Shown here piece by piece: positions 55,636 to 64,000 of a stretch of 64,000 bases of DNA. Numbering within the stretch: the stretch's first letter is position 1; each line of letters begins with the position of its first letter. Below the pieces are notes generated by a model. The model was not told where the DNA came from and searched no databases. It saw nothing but the letters and a program-made list of their open reading frames with translations. Position numbers and translations under genes: made by a program. This DNA comes from Gammaproteobacteria bacterium (lineage in GTDB: Bacteria; Pseudomonadota; Gammaproteobacteria; SZUA-140). The DNA lies in NCBI GenBank assembly GCA_015491865.1, contig WFVD01000013.1:124001-188000 (forward strand), read 5' to 3'.

Positions 55636-58542
55636 CTATGCGCCAGAGCGGCGTGAATACTGTTTAAGGGTTTCAGCCAGACTGTTAATACTGACCGGTT
55701 TAGCAATAAAGTCATCCATGCCGGATGCCAGGCAGCGCGCTCTATCACCGACCATACTACTGGCCGTCATGGCGATCACCGTGCGATGCTCGCCATCACC
55801 TTCCTCCATCTCTCTGATCTTTCCAGTGGCCTCATAGCCACTCATCTCTGGCATCATGCAGTCCATAAAAACAATATCGTACTTGCGCCCTGCCACTTTC
55901 TGAACAGCCTCTTTTCCATTTGTGGCGGTATCGATACGGCATCCCATTTTTTCTAACAGGCTCCTGGCGACAATGCGGTTCACCTTATCATCATCAACTA
56001 CCAGAATATCCAGGTTGAAATCATATGCCGGTACCCCTGTCGCACTGTCGCTACTATTATGCTCATTATCACTTGCCGCTTCCTCACACAGGCTGGCGAG
56101 CGCCTTGAGTAGCAGTGCGCTCACAAGCGGCTTTCTGATCCACGCATGATAAGGGCAGGCGCTGTTATCAGCGAAGTCTGGCGCGTGTATGTCTGATGAC
56201 AATACGATAAAAGAGACGTTGGCACCCGCAACGCGCTTTATATCCGCTATCGCCTTCTCCCACCCTTCGTCAGCGGCGCCGGCATCGATCATGATGCAGT
56301 TCGGGGTCAGGCGCTCACCTGCGGAACCACGAAGCTGGGCTATCGCATTCTGAGAGGAGTCTACCCCCGCATAAATGGCGTGGTGATACTCGATGAGCTC
56401 TCTTATGCTCGCCTGATCAACCTCATCACGGGAGACAGAGAGCACGCTGATGTGCGACAGATCGGGGGGCGGCAAAACGTCAGCCCGATGCAGTGGCAGC
56501 GCTAATGAAACGGTAAACTCAGAACCCACCCCGACTTCGCTGGTAACCCCGATTTCGCCTCCCATTAGCTCAACCTGTGCTTTCGTGATTGCCAGCCCTA
56601 AACCCGTCCCTTCATACTGCCGCGTCGCGGAGGCATCGGCCTGTGTGAACTGATCGAAAATAGTCGCACACGCCTCTTTAGAGATCCCGATACCACTATC
56701 TCGGACGCGAAATGTTATTGAGGCAACACTGTCTGATACGGTGCCATCAACATCGATCATGACATAACCTCTGCTGGTAAACTTGATGGCGTTACCCAGC
56801 AGGTTGATCAATATTTTCTGTATCCCCGCTGCATCGGCAACAAACCAGTCAGGCAGCGCGGGTGCATAGCGAACCCTGAGCAACACATCCTTTTTAAAGG
56901 CGCCATACGCCAGGCTCTGGCCGATATCATCAACCAGCTCATGAAGATTTACCGCTTGCAGCTTGAGTGCCAGGTTGCCAGACTCAACCCTTGAGAGATC
57001 AAGAATACCGTTCACCAATGTCAGCAACTGGCTTCCAGATTTGTTGATGAGGTTAACGTAGTTTTTATCCTGCGCATTGAGATCAGATTCCTTTAACAGA
57101 TCACTCAACCCCATAATAGCGTTCATCGGGGTTCTGATCTCATGAGACATGTTGGCGAGGAATTCAGACTTGGCCTTATTGGCGGCATCTGATGTTAAGA
57201 GCGCCTCCTGTAGCAGATCCAGAACCCTGTTGTACCGTTTTGAGATCTGACCCGCTTCGGTGTAGGGGTCTACCGGCACACGCAGATCAAAGTTTTTACT
57301 TCTGGCCTGAAGATCCAGCACATCGATTAATGACTGAATCTCATTAGGGGCGTGATGAGCCGACACATTGAGGCCCACGACTTCATCGTCAAAAGCGATG
57401 CGCAGCGGGAGAAAGCCATTGATCAGACGTAAAATAAGGTATGCAGCACCAAAACCCCAGAGGAAATTAACCAGCACACCGACCACCTGAATAAGCAGTT
57501 GCTCTTCAAAGGCCAGCCCCGTCTGCAAAACAGAGCTCTCCGCAAAAAGTGCGACGGCAATGGTACCCCAGATGCCTGCGCCACCATGTGCGCCAACCAC
57601 ACCGACGACATCATCCAGCCTGAGCCTTAGCAACAGGCGATCCACTGCCAGCATCACCATACCGCCGATGGCGCCAATGATGACCGCCTCACCGGCAGCA
57701 ATGACATTACAGCTAGCTGTAACGGAAACAAGCCCGGCCAGCACCCCGTTCATTAACACACCACCGTGTGGGTATTTTAATATTTTCCAGGAGATAATGA
57801 GTGTTGTGATAAAACCGGCGGCACCGCCAAGAAAAGTGTTTAAGAGAACCTTCGGAACATCTGCGGTAAAGCCACCCGCGCTACCGCCGTTAAACCCCAT
57901 CCAGCCGATCCATAACAGCAGAACGCCAACCATCGATAGTGGTAAATTGTTACCTGCAATTGGGTTATGAGTGCCATCTTCATTGAAACGGCCAAGGCGG
58001 GGGCCTAGGATAATAATCGCCGCCAGGGCAACCCACGCCCCGGTACCATGCACGACAGTTGTGCCAGCAAAATCGATAAAACCCCTTTCTGCCAGCCACC
58101 CCTGCGCTCCGTCGCTACCCGCCCCATTCCAGACCCAGTGACCAAAGACGGGATAGATCGCAATGGAGATCACGATGGTGACGATAATATAGCCGCGAAA
58201 ATTCATCCGCTCTGCAACCGCACCTGAAACAATCGTTGCCGCTGTACCGCAGAACATCGCCTGAAACATAAAGGGGATCAGCTGCTCATCACTCAGCGGG
58301 GAAAATAGCTCGGCAAGAGTTCCGCCAATCAACCCGACATTCGTCGCTCCAAACATCAGGGTGTAGCCAACCAGCCAGAAGAGCGCGAATGAGATGCTGA
58401 AATCAGTCAGGTTCTTGATCGCAACATTGACACTGTTTTTTGCGCGCGTCAGCCCACTCTCAAATGCGAGAAAGCCGGGCTGCATTAAAAAAACCAGGCC
58501 GATACAGAAGATGAGCCAGAGTTGGTCGATGTTACTTTGCAC
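55636..58542 (-). CDS. Ammonium-transporter/hybrid histidine kinase fusion
   Basis: A 968-residue ammonium sensor. Residues about 1-385 form an Amt domain with 11 helices, keeping the twin pore histidines His165 (TTVVHGTGAW) and His319 (GAHGGAGIWG). A HAMP-like linker (about 386-450) follows, then HisKA with His467 (MSHEIRTPMNAI), HATPase (GNAIKF, GIGISKEA, GTGLGLAI), a degenerate receiver lacking the acidic pair, and an intact receiver (VVDDDKVN, MDCMMPEMSGYEA, KPV). It starts at GTG immediately after an in-frame TAA. Known relatives are Amt-kinase fusions such as that of Kuenenia. It may transport, sense, or both. The output regulator is not adjacent. Confidence 0.92.
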   Translation of the reverse strand: MQSNIDQLWLIFCIGLVFLMQPGFLAFESGLTRAKNSVNVAIKNLTDFSISFALFWLVGYTLMFGATNVGLIGGTLAELFSPLSDEQLIPFMFQAMFCGTAATIVSGAVAERMNFRGYIIVTIVISIAIYPVFGHWVWNGAGSDGAQGWLAERGFIDFAGTTVVHGTGAWVALAAIIILGPRLGRFNEDGTHNPIAGNNLPLSMVGVLLLWIGWMGFNGGSAGGFTADVPKVLLNTFLGGAAGFITTLIISWKILKYPHGGVLMNGVLAGLVSVTASCNVIAAGEAVIIGAIGGMVMLAVDRLLLRLRLDDVVGVVGAHGGAGIWGTIAVALFAESSVLQTGLAFEEQLLIQVVGVLVNFLWGFGAAYLILRLINGFLPLRIAFDDEVVGLNVSAHHAPNEIQSLIDVLDLQARSKNFDLRVPVDPYTEAGQISKRYNRVLDLLQEALLTSDAANKAKSEFLANMSHEIRTPMNAIMGLSDLLKESDLNAQDKNYVNLINKSGSQLLTLVNGILDLSRVESGNLALKLQAVNLHELVDDIGQSLAYGAFKKDVLLRVRYAPALPDWFVADAAGIQKILINLLGNAIKFTSRGYVMIDVDGTVSDSVASITFRVRDSGIGISKEACATIFDQFTQADASATRQYEGTGLGLAITKAQVELMGGEIGVTSEVGVGSEFTVSLALPLHRADVLPPPDLSHISVLSVSRDEVDQASIRELIEYHHAIYAGVDSSQNAIAQLRGSAGERLTPNCIMIDAGAADEGWEKAIADIKRVAGANVSFIVLSSDIHAPDFADNSACPYHAWIRKPLVSALLLKALASLCEEAASDNEHNSSDSATGVPAYDFNLDILVVDDDKVNRIVARSLLEKMGCRIDTATNGKEAVQKVAGRKYDIVFMDCMMPEMSGYEATGKIREMEEGDGEHRTVIAMTASSMVGDRARCLASGMDDFIAKPVSINSLAETLKQYSRRSGA

Positions 58543-58636
58543 TTAAAAAAAGGAGCCTTTTTCTCTCTATAATAGTAGCTATCGACACCTTTTCACACAT
58601 ATTGAGTGAGGTTAAACCGATATCCCCGTTTTATTT

Positions 58637-59488
58637 TCATTCCCCCTGGAGAGCGGTTTCGCCATTGGGGTCGCAGATTGTACGGCACATCACATCTGTC
58701 CATTGAGGCTCACCGTCGATACGCAGTGCAGAGAGACGCCCCCCCCAGACGCAACCGGTATCAAGCGCATGTACATTACCTGGCAGTCGCATTTTTAATG
58801 TTGACCAGTGACCAAACAGAATCTGTTGATGATCACACTGGTGGTCGCGCAGCTCAAACCACGGCCGATAGCCCTCTGGTTGATTACCGGGTGCACCTTT
58901 CTCATTGAGTTCGAGCCGCCCCTGCTCATCGCAAAAACGTAGCCTCGTGAAACAGTTGGTGATAAACCGCAACCGTCCCCAGCCACTCAGTTGCGCCGAC
59001 CACTGCGCCGGTTCGTTGCCATACATCTGGTTGATAAATTCAGCACTGTCACCGCTGCGTAACACCTGCTCGACCTCCGCTGCGCGCATCATCGCTTCAT
59101 CAAGTGACCACTGTGGCAGCAGGCCCGCATGCAGCATCACATAGCCGAGCGACTCATCACGATGCATCAGCGGCTGCTGGCGCAACCAGTCACACAGCTC
59201 ATCCCGGTCGGGAGCGCTGAGTACCGCCTCCATGCGATCCTTTGCCAATGGAGAACGCCGCCCCTGTACTACGGCCAGCAGGTGCAGATCATGATTGCCA
59301 AGCACTGTGATCGCGCTATCACCCAGCCCTTTGACAAAACGTAACACCTCTAATGATTTTGCGCCGCGATTAACCAGGTCACCCGCAAACCATAACTGGT
59401 CATAACGCTGGTCAAATCGGACTTTATCGAGCAGCGCAAGCAGCTCATCGAAACAGCCCTGCACATCACCAATCGCATATATCGCCAT
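58637..59488 (-). CDS. apaH: Symmetrical bis(5'-nucleosyl)-tetraphosphatase
   Basis: A 283-residue metallophosphatase that cleaves Ap4A to two ADP. Motifs: AIYAIGDVQGCFDEL, FAGDLVNRGAKSLEVL, TVLGNHDLHLL and GHWSTL at the C-terminal half, with LDTGCVWGG. Length is that of ApaH. It follows dtd by two bases in a leftward pip-dtd-apaH unit. Confidence 0.95.
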   Translation of the reverse strand: MAIYAIGDVQGCFDELLALLDKVRFDQRYDQLWFAGDLVNRGAKSLEVLRFVKGLGDSAITVLGNHDLHLLAVVQGRRSPLAKDRMEAVLSAPDRDELCDWLRQQPLMHRDESLGYVMLHAGLLPQWSLDEAMMRAAEVEQVLRSGDSAEFINQMYGNEPAQWSAQLSGWGRLRFITNCFTRLRFCDEQGRLELNEKGAPGNQPEGYRPWFELRDHQCDHQQILFGHWSTLKMRLPGNVHALDTGCVWGGRLSALRIDGEPQWTDVMCRTICDPNGETALQGE

Positions 59489-59490
59489 CG

Positions 59491-60000
59491 TTACTGCTGC
59501 AGCCGGGCATTAGGAGATCGCTTCGTTTTAATGCTGCGGCCATCCACCTCTCCGGGGGAGCTCTGCAATAAAAAGGTGGCGGGGCCATCGTTGGTTAATG
59601 AGACCTGCATATCCGCTCCAAAACACCCTTTTTGAACATGCCCATGAACCTTGACCGCCTGTTCATACATATAATCAAACAGCAGCGCACCCTGCTCTGG
59701 CAGCGCCGCTTTATCAAAACTGGGGCGCAATCCCTTTTTCTTTGTATGCATCGCAGCCAGTGTAAACTGGGGCACTAGCAGCAGCTCACAGCGTGTATCT
59801 TTCAGCCCCCAGTTCATCTTGCCCGTTTTGTCAGTTAAGACACGATAACCCAGCATCCGCTTTAACAGCTTGTCCACTTCGCCTTCAGTGTCATGCTTTT
59901 CAACGGCAACAAAGGCGAGCAGCCCGTATCCGATCTTCGCAACCGTCTTATCATTCACCTCCACACGCGCGTTGCTTACCCGCTGAATCAGCCCGATCAT
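59491..60000 (-). CDS. dtd: D-aminoacyl-tRNA deacylase
   Basis: A 169-residue homodimeric editing enzyme that removes D-amino acids from tRNA. Diagnostic: MIGLIQRVSNARVEVN, YGLLAFVAVEKHD, GYRVLTDKTGKMN, LLLVPQFTLAAMHTKKKG, RPSFDKAALPE, GxxGADMQVSLTNDGPATFLL. About 20 residues longer at the C-terminus than usual (SPGEVDGRSIKTKRSPNARLQQ in part), a basic tail of no known role. Its ATG overlaps the pip stop (ATGA). Confidence 0.93.
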   Translation of the reverse strand: MIGLIQRVSNARVEVNDKTVAKIGYGLLAFVAVEKHDTEGEVDKLLKRMLGYRVLTDKTGKMNWGLKDTRCELLLVPQFTLAAMHTKKKGLRPSFDKAALPEQGALLFDYMYEQAVKVHGHVQKGCFGADMQVSLTNDGPATFLLQSSPGEVDGRSIKTKRSPNARLQQ

Positions 60001-60947
60001 AGGAGCCTTCGCCCCATCGCTGATGTTGCCAGTACCAGCGCCCGCGTAATCCCCTCTTCTGAAGCGGCATGGCCAGCATCACCAATCACTTTAAATGCTG
60101 CCTCTGGCCATGCACGGTGCAGCGCCCACGCACTTTCCATTGGACAGACCATATCGTATCGCCCCTGCACAATCACGCCATCGATACCTGCCAGGCGATC
60201 AGCATGGCGCAGGATCTGATCCTCTTCGAGAAATGAGTCATTCACAAAATAGTGATTCTCTATCCGTGCCATGCTCAACGCAGTAAACGGATCCGCTAGG
60301 TGGTTGATCACGCTATCCTGCGGCAACAAGGTTGCGGTACGCCCCTCCCACATCGACCACGCCTTGGCTGCCGACATGCGCTGAAGCTCATCACTCCCGT
60401 TTAATATTCGATGGTAAGCCGCCACGATGTCGGTGCGCTCCTCTTCAGGGATGACCTCAATGAACGACTCCCAGTAGTCGGGAAAGAGGCGGCTGGCACC
60501 GTTTTGGTAGAACCACTGAATCTCGTGCGGTCGGCATAAAAAGATGCCGCGCAATATCAGCCCGGCCACCCGTTCGGTATGGGTCTGTGCATAGACCAGG
60601 CTTAACGTCGAACCCCACGATCCGCCAAACAGGACCCATTGATCGACCTCTAGCTGCTGGCGGATCACCTCCATATCGGCTACCAGTCCCTGAGTGGTGT
60701 TGTTTTCAAGCGAGGCGTGTGGTGTTGAGCGCCCACAGCCGCGCTGGTCAAAGAGAATAATTCGGTAGAGCTCCGGATCAAAAAACCGCCGATGATAATC
60801 TTCACACCCCGCGCCCGGCCCGCCATGCACAAACAACACCGGAATTCCGGACGGATTACCGCACTCTTCAACGTGAATCACATGTGGTGATTCAACTTTG
60901 ATGGAATGTTGTACATATGGCGCTATCTCTGGAAAGAGCAAACCCAT
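59997..60947 (-). CDS. pip: Proline iminopeptidase
   Basis: A 316-residue alpha/beta-hydrolase that releases N-terminal proline. FVHGGPGAGCEDYHRRFF (oxyanion), LFDQRGCGRSTPHA, nucleophile GGSWGST, QGRYDMVCP (acid) and GDAGHAASEE (catalytic His). Length and motifs are those of the cytoplasmic S33 Pip. It starts with AGGAG upstream. It is the first gene of the pip-dtd-apaH unit. Confidence 0.94.
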   Translation of the reverse strand: MGLLFPEIAPYVQHSIKVESPHVIHVEECGNPSGIPVLFVHGGPGAGCEDYHRRFFDPELYRIILFDQRGCGRSTPHASLENNTTQGLVADMEVIRQQLEVDQWVLFGGSWGSTLSLVYAQTHTERVAGLILRGIFLCRPHEIQWFYQNGASRLFPDYWESFIEVIPEEERTDIVAAYHRILNGSDELQRMSAAKAWSMWEGRTATLLPQDSVINHLADPFTALSMARIENHYFVNDSFLEEDQILRHADRLAGIDGVIVQGRYDMVCPMESAWALHRAWPEAAFKVIGDAGHAASEEGITRALVLATSAMGRRLL

Positions 60948-61094
60948 TTTTCACTCCTGTAAGTTGTCCTGATAGTATATAAATATCATAGGTCGAGCCA
61001 TTTATCCTTACCTTAAAGTGGGTATTACAAATCACCCCAATAAAAATAAATAAATTCCTACAAATAAACTTAAAGGTGTTCTGGTTTATTGACT

Positions 61095-61220
61095 ATCGAC
61101 CACACAGCCCGCCTGCCTGCGGCGGAAAGTCTGAAACGGTCTCAAGGGGGTAGCGAGAGCTGCCCATTCCTCCTGACAGTAAGTGGGCAGGCGATGGAAC
61201 GGGTGAGCTTACGCGGGAAT
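61095..61220 (+). other. Putative group II intron relic (domain I part)
   Basis: Between pip and the methyltransferase, GCGGAAAGTCTGAAACGG, TAGCGAGAG and GGCGATGGAAC occur in the order and spacing I remember from bacterial group II intron RNA. CTGCCCA (61160-61166) and TGGGCAG (61184-61190) form a 7-bp stem. There is no intron-encoded protein and no domain V. The last bases run into the methyltransferase 3' end. Based on recalled motif similarity only, so uncertain. Confidence 0.35.
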
Positions 61221-61811
61221 ATCGGAAGCGGGCTTCTGAGCGACGATCAACGCCTCATTGCGGTACCCCTGCTGCGTATCGCCAACACGCCCCTCTTCCC
61301 GATAGGCCAGTAGCTGGTAGTCGCTGAATAGCTGTAGCAGTTCGTTATCGGCGAGGCGGAAATTGGCGCTGCGCGGGCCGCCCTCATTAACGTAGGTCTG
61401 GGTAAATGTCTGGTAATAAATCAGCCCGAGTGGTTTCAGAGCCCGCTTGATATGTGGAATGAGTGAGCGGTCAAGAAAGTAGCTCACCACAATCACATCG
61501 AACGCGGCCGTTTGCGGTGGCTGCTGCACAATATCACGCGCCTCAAAAGTGATATCCAGCCCCGCCATTGCGGGTGAAGTCTTAAGGCGCTCAATCACCA
61601 CTGCGGAGATATCCCACGCTGTAGTTGTCAGGCCGTGGTTCGCAAGGAATGCGGCATTGGCTGCCATACCACAGGCAAGCTCCAGCGCGGTACCACTGGT
61701 GGGCAGCAGGTGCCGGTTCTCCTGCAATACGCGAACAGCAGCGTGCTCACCCTCATCCGCCTGCTGATAGATCGCATCCCACTTCTTTTGTGTGTCGCTA
61801 ATTTCCATCAT
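61209..61811 (-). CDS. Class I SAM-dependent methyltransferase (TehB-like)
   Basis: A 200-residue protein. The SAM-binding core LELACGMAANAAFLANHG (motif I) is followed by TTAWDISAVVIERLK (motif II) and FDVIVVSYFLDRSLIPHIKRALKPLG (motif IV/post-I). The short N-terminal WDAIYQQADEGEHAA is TehB/UbiE-like. Substrate unknown. The last six residues (ASDIPA) are encoded in the intron-like relic, so the natural end was probably near VAQKP. It follows trkH by 21 bases on the same strand. Confidence 0.8.
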   Translation of the reverse strand: MMEISDTQKKWDAIYQQADEGEHAAVRVLQENRHLLPTSGTALELACGMAANAAFLANHGLTTTAWDISAVVIERLKTSPAMAGLDITFEARDIVQQPPQTAAFDVIVVSYFLDRSLIPHIKRALKPLGLIYYQTFTQTYVNEGGPRSANFRLADNELLQLFSDYQLLAYREEGRVGDTQQGYRNEALIVAQKPASDIPA

Positions 61812-61832
61812 ATCCTCGCTATGTCAACTGCG

Positions 61833-63278
61833 TTATTTTCGCCAGAACGCCGGTGTTAACAGCACCAACAGCGTAAAGATTTCAAGACGCCCCAGTAGCA
61901 TCGCAAAACAGAGCACCCATTTGGCGGTATCGTTTATGCTCGCATAGTTTAGCCCCACATCCCCCAGCCCCGGGCCGAGATTGTTCATGCAGGCGGCCAC
62001 TGCTGAGAATGAGGTGACAAAATCGAGCCCAGTCGCGGCCAGGGCCACCGACATCACGCAAAAGCAGACCACATAGAGTGAGAAAAATCCCCATACGGCA
62101 TCGATTACACGACTCGGCAACGGCTTGTTACCCACTTTAACTGCAAATTGTGCATTGGGATGGATCAGGCGCTTGATCTCACGTGCGCCCTGCTTTAACA
62201 GCAGGAGTACCCGGATCACTTTTAATCCGCCACCGGTCGATCCGGCACAACCACCGATAAAGCTGGTGAGCAGTAACAGCACGGGTAAAAAGAGCGGCCA
62301 GTTATGGTATTCCGCAGTGGTAAAGCCCGCCGTGGTACCGATCGAGACCGCCTGAAAGATGCCGTGATGCAGCGCTGTGCCCGCAGTATCAAATGTCCCG
62401 CTGGCGTATAAAAAGTAGGAGGTGATGGCGGAGACAATCAACAAAATCGAGAAATAGAAACGGAACTCAGGGTCACTCAGATAGGGACGCAGGCTCAGAC
62501 CGCGCCACGCCAGAAAGTGAAGGGCAAAGTTAACCCCGGCCAGCAGCATAAAAACTATCGCGACCGACTCAATCAGTGTACTGTTAAAGTAGCCGATACT
62601 GGCGTCATGGGTGGAGAAGCCCCCGATCGCGATGGTCGAAAAGCTGTGGGCGATCGCATCAAACGGCGTCATCCCCGCGAGCCAGTAGGCCAGTGCACAG
62701 GTGACGGTCAACCCCAGATAGATGTACCACAACGCCTTGGCGGTCTCGGTGATGCGCGGTGTCAGCTTATTATCTTTCATCGGCCCCGGCGTCTCGGCGC
62801 GATAGAGCTGCATACCACCGATACCGAGCATCGGTAGAATCGCGACCGCCAGTACGATAATCCCCATTCCGCCGAGCCACTGTAACTGCTGGCGATAATA
62901 GAGCACCGATAGCGGCATCTCATCCAGCCCGAAGATTACGGTCGCCCCGGTCGTGGTCAGCCCTGACAGTGACTCAAACACCGCATCAACAAAGGAGAGC
63001 TTCGAACTCAATATGAAGGGTAGTGAGCCGGACATGCCAAGCACCACCCAAAACATCACCACCACAATAAAACCGTCGCGCAGGCGCAGCTCTTTTCGAT
63101 GCCTGCACACCGGCAACCATAAGAGCATGCCGATCAGCATCACCATCGCAAAGGCGTAGAGAAAGGCGCTCAACGACGCCTCATCATAGATCCACGCCAG
63201 CACCGCGGGCGGCAGCATCGTCAAACTAAAGAGCGCCAGCAGAATTCCGATGATGCGTTGAATGGCTTTATATTGCAT
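61833..63278 (-). CDS. trkH: Trk potassium uptake system, membrane subunit TrkH
   Basis: A 481-residue K+ translocating subunit with about 10-12 helices and four selectivity-filter loops, visible as SLSGLTTTGATVI, FSTIAIGGFSTHD, SIGTTAGFTTAEYHNW and AVAACMNNLGPGLG. GGCAGSTGGGLKVIR and the IKRLIHPNAQ loop are also typical of TrkH. It is activated by TrkA, encoded immediately upstream. Confidence 0.95.
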   Translation of the reverse strand: MQYKAIQRIIGILLALFSLTMLPPAVLAWIYDEASLSAFLYAFAMVMLIGMLLWLPVCRHRKELRLRDGFIVVVMFWVVLGMSGSLPFILSSKLSFVDAVFESLSGLTTTGATVIFGLDEMPLSVLYYRQQLQWLGGMGIIVLAVAILPMLGIGGMQLYRAETPGPMKDNKLTPRITETAKALWYIYLGLTVTCALAYWLAGMTPFDAIAHSFSTIAIGGFSTHDASIGYFNSTLIESVAIVFMLLAGVNFALHFLAWRGLSLRPYLSDPEFRFYFSILLIVSAITSYFLYASGTFDTAGTALHHGIFQAVSIGTTAGFTTAEYHNWPLFLPVLLLLTSFIGGCAGSTGGGLKVIRVLLLLKQGAREIKRLIHPNAQFAVKVGNKPLPSRVIDAVWGFFSLYVVCFCVMSVALAATGLDFVTSFSAVAACMNNLGPGLGDVGLNYASINDTAKWVLCFAMLLGRLEIFTLLVLLTPAFWRK

Positions 63279-63327
63279 GGGTATCAGAAACCAGGAGCAG
63301 ACTGTACAGAATAATCAGGCGCGCGCA

Positions 63328-64000
63328 TCAGAGAAAGGTGACACCCACCTGAAATAGACGCTCGACCTCTGTGATCCGCTTTTTATCGATCAGGAACAGG
63401 ATCACATGATCCTCTGCCTCGATCACTGTATTGTGATGCGCCACCAGCACCTCTTCGCCGCGAACAATAATACCGATACTGGTTCCCTGCGGTAGCCTGA
63501 TATCTTCGACCGCACGCCCAACGACTTTAGAGGAGTTTTTGTCACCATGGGCGATCGCCTCAATCGCCTCGGCCGCACCACGCCGCAACGAATGCACCAC
63601 CACCACATCACCACGACGGACATGGGCCAGCAACCCGCCGATCGTCGCCTGATGGGGGGAGACCGCAATGTCGATCTCCCCGCTCTCAACGAGGTCTACA
63701 TAAGCGGCACGGTTAATCAGCGTCATCACTTTTTTGGCACCAAGACGTTTTGCCAGCATCGCCGATAAGATATTGGCTTCGTCATCATTGGTCATCGCGC
63801 AGAAAATATCGGTGCTCTCAATATTCTCTTCCAGCAGCAGCTCTTCATCTGCGGCATCACCCAGCAGCACCAGTGTTTTGTCGAGCTCTTCTGCGATGCG
63901 CTGTGTACGCTCGGTGTCGTGGTCGATCAGCTTCACCTGATAGCGATCTTCCAGTGCTGCCGCCAGCCCTTTGCCGATATGGCCACCGCCCACCAGGATA
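63328..64000 (-). CDS. trkA: Trk potassium uptake regulator TrkA, C-terminal part
   Basis: The 5' part lies beyond the right edge. The visible 224 residues form the second RCK (NAD-binding) half: [16 protein letters not shown] as the nucleotide loop, [16 protein letters not shown] with the acidic residue, [26 protein letters not shown], and the C-terminal TrkA-C part ([35 protein letters not shown]). It gates TrkH in the next gene (49-base gap). The start codon is not in the window. Confidence 0.93.
   Translation of the reverse strand, partial: ILVGGGHIGKGLAAALEDRYQVKLIDHDTERTQRIAEELDKTLVLLGDAADEELLLEENIESTDIFCAMTNDDEANILSAMLAKRLGAKKVMTLINRAAYVDLVESGEIDIAVSPHQATIGGLLAHVRRGDVVVVHSLRRGAAEAIEAIAHGDKNSSKVVGRAVEDIRLPQGTSIGIIVRGEEVLVAHHNTVIEAEDHVILFLIDKKRITEVERLFQVGVTFL

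Noticed and set aside
55550-55837. 95-codon plus-strand frame spanning the end of MITE copy 2 and the kinase gene
   Set aside because: It runs antisense into the receiver domain of the kinase; only the MITE part is explained, as repeat sequence.
61060-61200. Part of the pip or methyltransferase gene
   Set aside because: Neither gene's frame is open across it; the methyltransferase ends at 61209 and pip starts at 60947.
61095-61220. RNase P RNA, because of the GGAAAGTC motif
   Set aside because: The other conserved blocks of RnpB are absent and the segment is far too short; group II intron similarity fits better.

Overview
The window reads as a chromosomal segment of a free-living Gram-negative gammaproteobacterium. 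Evidence: paired glyQ/glyS, a complete LPS inner-core locus (hldE, hldD, waaF, waaA, kdkA, kdsA), glnA-ntrBC with sigma-54 style promoters, glnE next to ilvE, pilU, trkA-trkH, and pip-dtd-apaH. A ThiI-like/TusA pair, a rhodanese-MoeB fusion and GlyGly-CTERM/PEP-CTERM proteins would fit a sulfur-oxidising or environmental lineage (Chromatiales/Thiotrichales-like), but I cannot fix the taxon from sequence alone. I see no tRNA or rRNA gene, no CRISPR array, no intact insertion sequence and no prophage.

Layout. 1-5.9 kb: a truncated lipoprotein, a membrane class III adenylate cyclase, a TIGR02647-type small protein, two tandem GAF paralogs, rhodanese-MoeB and a YceI protein. 6-11.3 kb (leftward): a membrane protein, a PlsC-type acyltransferase, gmhB, glyS, glyQ. 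11.4-18.8 kb (rightward): a conserved hypothetical, the ThiI-like/TusA pair, then the nitrogen block glnA - DUF4124 protein - ntrB - ntrC with two candidate sigma-54 promoters and one very good NtrC dyad, ending in a small gene remnant. 18.8-25 kb: a large beta-helix surface protein with a GlyGly-CTERM tail and a G9 tract, class 1B pyrD, trmL, thiC. 25-35 kb (mostly rightward): pcm-like, tolC, an LpxL-type acyltransferase, waaA, kdkA (opposite), two GT9 transferases, kdsA, an unusual transaldolase-CBS fusion and a KdsC-like phosphatase. 35-42.4 kb (mostly leftward): hldE-hldD-waaF-waaL-GT2, plus DUF6165, zinc finger and ilvE. 42.5-64 kb: a MITE-like element, glnE, pilU, HDOD protein, RND efflux pair, PilZ-like protein, pentapeptide protein, PEP-CTERM protein, second MITE copy, an ammonium-transporter/histidine-kinase hybrid, pip-dtd-apaH, a putative group II intron relic, a methyltransferase, trkH and the C-terminal part of trkA.

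Themes. (1) LPS assembly: lipid A acylation, Kdo synthesis, transfer and phosphorylation, heptose synthesis and transfer, and ligation are nearly all here. (2) Nitrogen: glnA (with its adenylylatable Tyr397), glnE, ntrBC and an Amt-kinase hybrid form a sensing and control set.

The most interesting observation is 32.5-35.2 kb. Between kdsA and a KdsC-like phosphatase, where a KdsD arabinose-5-phosphate isomerase (SIS + CBS pair) might be expected, sits a fructose-6-phosphate aldolase/transaldolase barrel with the Schiff-base lysine intact, fused to a CBS pair that looks like that of KdsD. This suggests an alternative route to, or control of, the Kdo precursor. Other points of note are an LpxL homolog lacking the acidic residue of its H-x4-D/E motif, two MITE copies, a group II intron-like relic, and an 18-bp palindrome before the pcm-tolC-LPS run.
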